Source: a virus. From it: a stretch of DNA of 20,019 nucleotides. Location of the stretch: positions 1 through 20,019 of the IMG/VR virus record IMGVR_UViG_3300037493_000740; one strand, given 5' to 3'. How positions within the stretch are numbered: the first letter of the stretch is position 1; every line of letters begins with the position of its first letter. The notes beneath the pieces are model-generated. The model worked only from the letters and a program-made list of their open reading frames with translations, did not search any database and was not told where the DNA came from. Positions 14,575 to 20,019 of the stretch are shown here, piece after piece. A program made the translations under genes and the position numbers.

Positions 14575-15852
14575 ATGTTAAGAAAAGCAAACAATGTATT
14601 CAGTGTTATACTGGATGATGTTACTAAAGCATCAGCAGCTTTGCCTGTTGCAGCAACAACTGTTACTGACGCAAATCTATCACAAGGTTCTGTAGTAGTA
14701 GCAGATTTAGGAAACAATCGTTTAAGTGTCGCAGCTTTTGCAGCTTTACCTGCTAACGGTCAATTCCGAATTCTACAAGGATTAGGTGCAGGACTTCCAT
14801 TAATGAAGTCCCCTATTTTAACTAAAAACAGAGTATTTGCTACTGTGTCTAAGCACGTAGAAGCTCAACAACAAATGACTATCGTTGGTTACAACGGAAC
14901 TACAGGTGCACTCCCAACAGCTAACGATACTGATTTCTGGATCAAAATCCGTAAGCGTGATAATGATGCAGCTAACCGTTCTCAGCCAATGAGTTTATTT
15001 GCTGGACCAGTTCGTACAGACGCTACAGGTACTCAAGAAGAATTAGCTTACTTGCTAGTTCGTAACGGTTTGAAAAACTTCAAGGATGAGCCTGCTAATC
15101 ACTACCTTAAATTTGAAGCAGTTTCTGATGCAGCTCCAGCAGCTTCTAATACAGGAGACGCAACTAATGGTTCTCGTGATATCACAGGTATTACTATTAC
15201 TACAGAAGCTGTAGGAGACACTGTTGTAATCACTGACTCTGTAACAGGTTTAACTGCTACATACTTGATTACTGCAGTAGGCGCTACTTCAGTTACTTTG
15301 AACTATGCTTACCAAGGAACTACAGAATTAGCTGCTGCATACGATTTCGGTGCTGCAGGTACTAACTATGGTGTACGTCTTACAGGTATTCAAGCTCCAT
15401 TTAACGTAAACACTTTCCGTGATTACTATGCTAATCGTTTCACAGCTACTTTCTCTGATACTTCTACATTAGTATCTCACATGCAAGGAGCATTTAACGG
15501 AACAGGTATGTGGCAACAAGTTGCTATGGACGAATACATGTCTTACGGATTTGAAGGTGAAAACAATCAATTGGCTGTTCCATCTACTCCACGTACACAA
15601 GAAGTTAAGATTCCTGGAACAGGTATTTATACATCTTTGACTTCTAAGTATTCTACTTTGACACTTGCTTGGGAAGAAACTATCTCAGGTCTTGTATCAA
15701 TGGATGGTGGAAAAGGTGCAGTAATTGTAGACCTTAACCTTAGAAATAGTGCAGGAACAGGTGTTCTTGTAGGATCAGCTTCTACAGGATTAGAGCTAGT
15801 AAACGTTTTAGGACCAATTTACGGTTTTGTTGCGGCTGCTTTTAACGAGTAA
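14575..15852 (+). CDS. Abundant structural protein, 425 residues
   Basis: A beta-rich Ala/Gly/Thr protein with no cysteine, which I do not recognise by name. The core halves (1-180 and 260-425) look like one domain interrupted around 185-255 by an Ig-like or beta-sandwich insert (GDTVVITDSVTGLTATYLIT). Eleven of fifteen arginines use CGT, the same high-expression bias as the major capsid protein, and a strong terminator follows. The leader is very A-rich. High abundance and position after connector-type genes suggest a major virion component such as a tail, decoration or second head protein. A tail-sheath or tube role is possible only if the phage is not podovirus-like; I see no sheath motif. 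The structural role is well supported, the specific role is not. Confidence 0.7.
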   Translation: MLRKANNVFSVILDDVTKASAALPVAATTVTDANLSQGSVVVADLGNNRLSVAAFAALPANGQFRILQGLGAGLPLMKSPILTKNRVFATVSKHVEAQQQMTIVGYNGTTGALPTANDTDFWIKIRKRDNDAANRSQPMSLFAGPVRTDATGTQEELAYLLVRNGLKNFKDEPANHYLKFEAVSDAAPAASNTGDATNGSRDITGITITTEAVGDTVVITDSVTGLTATYLITAVGATSVTLNYAYQGTTELAAAYDFGAAGTNYGVRLTGIQAPFNVNTFRDYYANRFTATFSDTSTLVSHMQGAFNGTGMWQQVAMDEYMSYGFEGENNQLAVPSTPRTQEVKIPGTGIYTSLTSKYSTLTLAWEETISGLVSMDGGKGAVIVDLNLRNSAGTGVLVGSASTGLELVNVLGPIYGFVAAAFNE

Positions 15853-15865
15853 TTCTCCAACCCTC

Positions 15866-15920
15866 AGTAGCCCGTCACGAAATTTTGCTGTCGAGTGATG
15901 GGCTACTATATTTATTTTTA
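15866..15920 (+). terminator. Intrinsic terminator after 425-residue structural gene
   Basis: AGTAGCCCGTCAC (15866-15878) pairs with GTGATGGGCTACT (15895-15907) as a 13-bp stem with one G-T wobble and a 16-nt loop, followed by the T-rich tail ATATTTATTTTTA. It separates the abundant structural protein from the appendage genes, so those probably need their own promoter or read-through. Confidence 0.85.
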
Positions 15921-15945
15921 TTACCTTTACTAAAATTTCAATCCT

Positions 15946-16773
15946 ATGAGTTTACTTCCTCAAATATCTTTATCATTAGGAAACAAATGCAACACTGTAA
16001 CTATTGAAGAGTTAACAGGTTTATATGTAGCTAGTACTAACATAGGAGGTTGGGGAGGCACTAACATTGACACTAGTGTTATCACTTATGCAGCAGTTAA
16101 TGTATTTCCTTTTACAGGAAGTGCAATCTCAGCATCAGGAACAGGAGAAATTACAGGAACTCTATTCACAGATACTACTCATATTTCAGGATTATTTCAA
16201 GTAGGACAACAACTTATTGGTACAGGAATTCTACCTGGAACTACTATCATTGGAGTTATCACAGGAACAGGAAACAATAACGGAGGAACTTACATTGTAA
16301 ATTATTCTCAAACAGTATTACCAACTACTATAGCAGGTATACCTGTATTAGCTTCTTACCCATTATTTGATGGTACAGTTGACGTATTCTCAGGATTACC
16401 TTCTGCACCAACTCCAGCACCTTTTATAGCACTTCAAGACCAAACTTGGTCTAACGTTGACGGAATTTATGAAATAGTTTATACAGTCACAGACGGTATA
16501 GATGTTTATACTAACGAAACTCAACATGAATTGTTCATTTGTAATTTATGTAATTGCAAAGATAGTTTAGTAATTAAACTTATTGATGCTTGTTCTACTA
16601 TTGCTGTTAAAGCTTTAAAAGAACAAGTTGATCAAATGGAAGTATTTATTTATGGAATCCAATCAGCGTTCAGCTGTGCAGATTTTGATACTGCTGAGAA
16701 TATTATCACAGCAGCAACTAATTATTGTACAACAATATCTAATTGCAGCGGTTGTGGCTGCGGAGGATGTTAA
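15946..16773 (+). CDS. Appendage protein with beta domain and cysteine-rich end, 275 residues
   Basis: A probable virion surface protein. Residues about 60-125 form a glycine/threonine-rich module (FQVGQQLIGTGILPGTTIIG, then GGTYIVNYSQTV) seen in many environmental phage tail and fibre proteins. A second beta region around 125-195 includes VDGIYEIVYTVTDG. The C-terminal 80 residues are helical and cysteine-rich: C199, C202 and C204 in ICNLCNC, further cysteines, and an end with C267, C270, C272 and C275 (CSGCGCGGC). This end may be cross-linked by disulfides or bind metal. The start ATG 15946 follows a terminator. It is immediately followed by two genes that begin with a matching cysteine motif. 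Confidence 0.65.
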   Translation: MSLLPQISLSLGNKCNTVTIEELTGLYVASTNIGGWGGTNIDTSVITYAAVNVFPFTGSAISASGTGEITGTLFTDTTHISGLFQVGQQLIGTGILPGTTIIGVITGTGNNNGGTYIVNYSQTVLPTTIAGIPVLASYPLFDGTVDVFSGLPSAPTPAPFIALQDQTWSNVDGIYEIVYTVTDGIDVYTNETQHELFICNLCNCKDSLVIKLIDACSTIAVKALKEQVDQMEVFIYGIQSAFSCADFDTAENIITAATNYCTTISNCSGCGCGGC

Positions 16774-16784
16774 TCTAGTTTATT

Positions 16785-17528
16785 ATGTGTGGATGTAAAG
16801 ACTGTAAAGGTATAACACTTTTTAAAGGCGCTGATGGACGGGGCATTACTTCTATTACAGATAATGGAGATGGCACTTTAACTGTATTATACACAGATGG
16901 GACTACTTATATTACTCCAGATTTTACAGGCCCTCAAGGGATTCCAGGAACACCAGGTATTGATGGGCAAGGTATTGATCATATATCTTTAACCACAGGT
17001 ACAGGAGCGCCTGGAACAACAGATACATACACTGTTTGGGGTGACGTAGGAGAAACTATTAACTTAGGAACATTTGATGTCTATAATGGTGTTAATGGAA
17101 TCAATGGTACAAACGGAACTAATGGAACAAATGGTACTAATGGTACTAATGCAGACGCTTTATTCAATCCATGGATAAATTTACCTTTAGTCAATGGTTG
17201 GGTCATAGATGTGTCCCCTCAATATTGTAAGAGCAACTCTAATTTAGGATTATTAAAAGGAAGTGTGTATAAGGACTTCACTGCCAATGCAATTAATGAT
17301 TTGATAGCTACACTACCCGCAGGATATAGACCCATAGCTAATTTACGAATACCTGTTTATTGGGAAAGAACAAATGCAACTGTAACTCAATTTGATACCA
17401 ATAATTTTATGAGTGTATCTTTGAATAGTCTGGGAGAACTTAGACTCTTACTAGCAATAGGCGCAGGTGATTCTGCAGGAAGAATTACATTAGATTTAGC
17501 GTCTATAATATATAGAATAGAATTATAA
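16785..17528 (+). CDS. Collagen-like fibre protein with MCGCKDC head, 247 residues
   Basis: A likely tail or head fibre. The N-terminal 55 residues (MCGCKDCKGITLFKG, then YTDGTTYITPD) form a compact anchor with three cysteines. Next comes a short collagen-like stretch (GPQGIPGTPGIDGQG), a beta segment, and seven G-x-N triplets at residues 102-122 (GVN, GIN, then five GTN). The C-terminal 125 residues, with LPLVNGW, then LLKGSVYKDF and LPAGYRPIANL, have the pattern of the terminal beta-sandwich found at the tip of many phage fibres. Collagen-like triplets usually indicate a trimeric stalk. The gene lies right behind the cysteine-rich gene and before a paralogue with the same head. Binding a host sugar or surface protein is the expected role. 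Confidence 0.72.
   Translation: MCGCKDCKGITLFKGADGRGITSITDNGDGTLTVLYTDGTTYITPDFTGPQGIPGTPGIDGQGIDHISLTTGTGAPGTTDTYTVWGDVGETINLGTFDVYNGVNGINGTNGTNGTNGTNGTNADALFNPWINLPLVNGWVIDVSPQYCKSNSNLGLLKGSVYKDFTANAINDLIATLPAGYRPIANLRIPVYWERTNATVTQFDTNNFMSVSLNSLGELRLLLAIGAGDSAGRITLDLASIIYRIEL
17088..17150 (+). repeat. In-frame triplet repeat encoding Gly-x-Asn
   Basis: Sixty-three bases encode seven consecutive Gly-x-Asn triplets, the last five being Gly-Thr-Asn, written with mixed codons such as GGTACTAAT and GGAACAAAT. The number of units could change by slippage or recombination and alter fibre length. Confidence 0.85.
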
Positions 17529-17540
17529 ATAATTAAAAAT

Positions 17541-18311
17541 ATGTGTGGTTGTAAAGATTGTCAGGGAATAACTTTATTTAAAGGAAAGGATGGACGAGGA
17601 ATAGTAAGTATTACTGCTCAAGAAGATGGTACTTTTATTTATCTATATACAGACGGTACAACATACATAAGTCCTGATTTAACGGGCCCTGAAGGTCCTC
17701 CAGGAAGCTGCGCATTTGTAGAAGTAGTAGGAGAAAATGATATTGTAGTAACAGAAAATACTGTAGGGCTTGTTACTACTTATACGGTAGGAAGACCTAA
17801 AGAATTTTTTTATGCTGAAGTTCCAACAGGAGCCAATGTGGATGATGGAACGTTTGCTTATCATTTTCCTGTAGGATATACAGGATTAATTTATACTAAT
17901 GGAACACTAGTTTCAAAATCATATTTAGTTCAAGGATCATATGATACATCAGGAGGCTTTATTAATAATAGCTCGGCTTATGGTAATTGGGTAGAGGGAG
18001 CTATAATTAAAACTGTTCTTGCTATTGATACTGTTCAATGGGAATCAAGTAGTCAAATAAATCTTTCTATAAATTTATTTAATGGTCCTAATGGAGGAGA
18101 TGTTGTTGATGAGGGAACTACAGATTATGTAGTAGATAATTTAGGAAATCATGTTGAAACAAGATTTAGTGTTATTATAATTCCTTCAAACGTATGCTTC
18201 TTTAAATATTTAACACTAGCTCCTGGAGAAAGTGTTAGTTTACAGTTTAAAGCAAAACCAGGAGAAGTTGCATTATTAAGAAAAGCTCAGTTTGTTGTAC
18301 AAGAAATGTAA
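17541..18311 (+). CDS. Second MCGCKDC-headed fibre protein, 256 residues
   Basis: A paralogue of the preceding gene: the first 55 residues match at 42 positions (MCGCKDCQGITLFKG, DGRGI, LYTDGTTYI), including all three cysteines. Only a brief collagen-like segment follows (TGPEGPPG), without the G-x-N stalk. The rest, about 190 residues, is an unrelated beta-rich region (TYTVGRPKEFFYAEVPTGAN, later YLTLAPGESVSLQFKAKPGE) that looks like one or two beta-sandwich domains. This same-head, different-tip arrangement suggests that both proteins attach to the same site on the virion and display different binding ends. The leader is A-rich and the spacing to the upstream gene is 12 bases. Confidence 0.7.
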   Translation: MCGCKDCQGITLFKGKDGRGIVSITAQEDGTFIYLYTDGTTYISPDLTGPEGPPGSCAFVEVVGENDIVVTENTVGLVTTYTVGRPKEFFYAEVPTGANVDDGTFAYHFPVGYTGLIYTNGTLVSKSYLVQGSYDTSGGFINNSSAYGNWVEGAIIKTVLAIDTVQWESSSQINLSINLFNGPNGGDVVDEGTTDYVVDNLGNHVETRFSVIIIPSNVCFFKYLTLAPGESVSLQFKAKPGEVALLRKAQFVVQEM

Positions 18312-18359
18312 AATGGTTGAAGAACTATAATATAATATTAAAAAAATAACTTTATATAA

Positions 18360-18944
18360 ATGGGATGCCCTAACGACATATTATTTGGTTATACTTATTT
18401 TGGGGAATCTATTATTACTGTAGGACCTATTACTCTTGTGCCTACAGGTACTTATGGTGGAAAAGATTCTTATACTTGGTTTGATGCTACTCTTTTATTA
18501 GACCTTATTATTCGTTGGGATATTGTAAATAATAGATGGGAGTTTGGATATGATGACGGAGGATTTAACTTAATAGCTTTTTTAAATTATATTCCTACAG
18601 ATTGCCCTGTAGATCCAAATGAAGCATTTAATTGGACTACTGTTCTAAGAAATTGGACAGAAGTTAATAGTGCTTACGGTCCAGAAATAAAGCCTTCATT
18701 AACACCTGAACAAGAATGTTTCCCTTTACTAGTGTGGAATAAACAATGTGAATTTTCTAAATGCGTTTATAATTATGTACAATTACTGCAATTTGGAGCA
18801 GCACCTTGTGATGCTTTAGATGAATTAATGAATAAAAGAAGAGCTTTAGAAATTCTTAACTGTTATGATGTTCGGGATATTCCTGATAATACTACGGATT
18901 ACAACGTCCTAACTTACGCACAAATTAAAAAATTATTAAACTAA
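18360..18944 (+). CDS. Cysteine-containing appendage protein, 194 residues
   Basis: An unrecognised small virion-module protein. The first 85 residues are beta-rich and aromatic (LFGYTYFGESIITVGPITLV, then WDIVNNRWEFGYDD), and resemble a small sugar- or protein-binding sandwich. The second half is helical, with cysteines in CFPLLVWNKQCEFSKC and further ones at PCDALDE and NCYDV, much like the helical cysteine-rich end of the 275-residue protein. It ends with a helix (YAQIKKLLN). It starts MGCPND after an A/T-rich 48-base gap and ends six bases before the next gene. A connector or adaptor between fibre parts is plausible. Confidence 0.6.
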   Translation: MGCPNDILFGYTYFGESIITVGPITLVPTGTYGGKDSYTWFDATLLLDLIIRWDIVNNRWEFGYDDGGFNLIAFLNYIPTDCPVDPNEAFNWTTVLRNWTEVNSAYGPEIKPSLTPEQECFPLLVWNKQCEFSKCVYNYVQLLQFGAAPCDALDELMNKRRALEILNCYDVRDIPDNTTDYNVLTYAQIKKLLN

Positions 18945-18949
18945 TTACT

Positions 18950-19498
18950 ATGATAACTTACGAGATAAAAATCCCAATTACTGCAGATATTAGAGAAATT
19001 TTCTTTAATAGAAATACTAATAAATTATCCTATAAAAATGATTTAGGAATTGTTACTGCTATTGTTGGCGAAAGCGGAACAACTGCAACGGTCAACATCA
19101 CATCTGCTCAAATACTTGCAATGGGTACAACTCCTATTGAGTTATTACCTGCTCCTGGAGTTGGGATGTATTATGATATTGAAAAAGTTGTATTAGAATA
19201 TACACATTTAACAACGTCATACGATTTAGAAGCTGGTAATTTGATTAATGTCAGGTCTTCGGATAATTGGAAATATATAGGCTTAACAAAAATTGGTGCT
19301 TTACAAACACAAAATAGAGTTACAACACTTATATTAACTGGTGCAGAAATTGATAATACTAATAACTTTGTACAAGGTGGATGGAGAAATTTAAACACTT
19401 CTATTATTTTGGACACTTACTACGGCACTAATCCAACCCTAGGCAACGGAACACTACGAGTTAAAATCTACTATAAGACAATTACTTTCGGAGCGTAA
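18950..19498 (+). CDS. Beta-rich phage appendage protein, 182 residues
   Basis: A probable fibre or decoration protein. The central segment (ITSAQILAMGTTPIELLPAP, followed by GVGMYYDIEKVVLEY) follows a pattern that recurs in many phage fibre and decoration proteins: a helix-like start, then a threonine-proline turn, LxPAPGxG, and a strand. The rest alternates strands (TTLILTGAEID, TLRVKIYYKTITFG). There are no cysteines, signal peptide or membrane segments. The last strand at the very C-terminus suggests oligomer packing. It follows the cysteine-containing gene with a five-base gap. Confidence 0.62.
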   Translation: MITYEIKIPITADIREIFFNRNTNKLSYKNDLGIVTAIVGESGTTATVNITSAQILAMGTTPIELLPAPGVGMYYDIEKVVLEYTHLTTSYDLEAGNLINVRSSDNWKYIGLTKIGALQTQNRVTTLILTGAEIDNTNNFVQGGWRNLNTSIILDTYYGTNPTLGNGTLRVKIYYKTITFGA

Positions 19499-19536
19499 CA
19501 AATAGCAATTACAAAAAATTATAAATAAATAAAATT

Positions 19537-19896
19537 ATGTCACAAAGAGAAGTAGCCATAACAGGCGGTCCAAATAATACCAAAGCGATGGTAACGGGAC
19601 AAGAAGAATTATTAGTAAAAGTTAATTCTTTGACCCTTACAGGATCTAACCTAGACGCAAAAACAAAAACTCCTAATTTCTTAAGACCTACAGGAGTTTT
19701 AGGTACAATTGCAGCAGGAACATTTTCTATGTCTTTTGCAAGTGTAGGAACTGCTAATGCTAAAGTAGGTGGAATGATACTTAAACCTGGAGAAACAATA
19801 AATTTTGATGCGGGTGCATTAAATAATACTTTAGGAGCTGTAGCTTATGATACTGTAACAGCAGGTGCTGAGTTAATTATTATTACACTTATATAA
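19537..19896 (+). CDS. Small decoration or fibre-base protein, 119 residues
   Basis: A small beta-rich protein. The first 50 residues include an asparagine-rich start (MSQREVAITGGPNNTKAMVT) and a strand (EELLVKVNSLTL). The second half has GMILKPGETINFDAGALNN followed by GAVAYDTV and a strand (ELIIITLI), a sequence style common in Bacteroidota phage virion proteins that form trimers on the capsid or fibre base. There is no cysteine. The stop overlaps the next start (TAATG), indicating translational coupling. The function is inferred from style and place only. Confidence 0.6.
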   Translation: MSQREVAITGGPNNTKAMVTGQEELLVKVNSLTLTGSNLDAKTKTPNFLRPTGVLGTIAAGTFSMSFASVGTANAKVGGMILKPGETINFDAGALNNTLGAVAYDTVTAGAELIIITLI

Positions 19897-20019
19897 TGTC
19901 TACACATATAGACATATCTCCTAATTTAGTTGGCTATACAAGTAGATTATATACTCAGACAAATTCTAGTACTCCTGTAGCAGCTACTGCTGTTGAGGGC
20001 AGTTTATTAGATGGTGGAT
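19896..20019 (+). CDS. Partial protein, N-terminus only
   Basis: Starts at the overlapping TAATG of the previous gene and runs off the right edge. The 41 visible residues begin MSTHIDISPNLVGYTSRLYT and continue with a Ser/Thr/Ala-rich segment (NSSTPVAATAVEGSLLDGG), which resembles the start of a virion appendage protein. The overlap with the upstream gene indicates a shared transcript and coupled translation. Confidence 0.6.
   Translation, partial: MSTHIDISPNLVGYTSRLYTQTNSSTPVAATAVEGSLLDGG

Noticed and set aside
15946-19498. Diversity-generating retroelement target in the appendage genes
   Set aside because: No reverse transcriptase or template repeat is in the window, and no adenine-biased variable repeat pair was seen.
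1-20019. Stop-codon recoding as in some crAss-like phages
   Set aside because: TGA ends the IHF-like gene and TAG ends the 255-residue gene at sensible places, and long genes need no read-through.

Overview
The window looks like part of an AT-rich genome of a tailed double-stranded DNA phage (Caudoviricetes) that infects a member of the Bacteroidota. Four things point there. There are almost no Shine-Dalgarno sequences, and starts sit behind A/T-rich leaders. Two matches to the Bacteroidota promoter box TAnnTTTG lie just ahead of genes. The terminase, portal and small appendage proteins resemble those of crAss-like and related Bacteroidota phages. An IHF/HU-like gene lies beside the packaging genes, as in Crassvirales. 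I cannot settle the family without searches. Where I read them, stops are TAA, with TGA ending the IHF-like gene and TAG ending the 255-residue gene, so I see no sign of stop-codon recoding.

Layout. Positions 1-1199 hold small genes on the minus strand: a cut-off acidic protein, a 68-residue protein, and a 104-residue protein of clearly higher GC. At least two of them are followed by terminator-like hairpins, and a structured non-coding stretch separates them. Positions 1200-1754 hold no gene. They form the divergent hub between the two transcription directions and carry A-tracts, direct repeats and inverted repeats. From 1755 everything runs on the plus strand: a DEDD-type 3'-5' exonuclease with a zinc ribbon, a winged-helix protein, then a tight run of small overlapping genes that includes an IHF/HU-like protein, a possible small terminase subunit and an eight-cysteine protein.

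Positions 5295-15852 are the head and packaging block: large terminase, portal, probable scaffold, major capsid protein, two proteins of head-tail or connector type, and an abundant 425-residue structural protein. Strong intrinsic terminators follow the capsid gene and the 425-residue gene. These two genes also share an Arg codon bias (CGT) that the neighbouring scaffold gene lacks, so both products are probably made in large amounts.

From 15946 to the end lies a run of small beta-rich, cysteine-containing or collagen-like proteins that look like fibres, decoration proteins or receptor-binding appendages. Two adjacent genes share an N-terminal module beginning MCGCKDC and differ afterwards, a typical anchor-plus-variable-tip design.

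The most unusual signals are the repeat-rich hub, the recurrent TACTATCA/TGATAGTA motif on both sides of the exonuclease gene next to a winged-helix gene, the cysteine-rich appendage cassette, and the calcium-loop-like motif near the end of the portal protein. All functions are inferred from reading the sequence alone.
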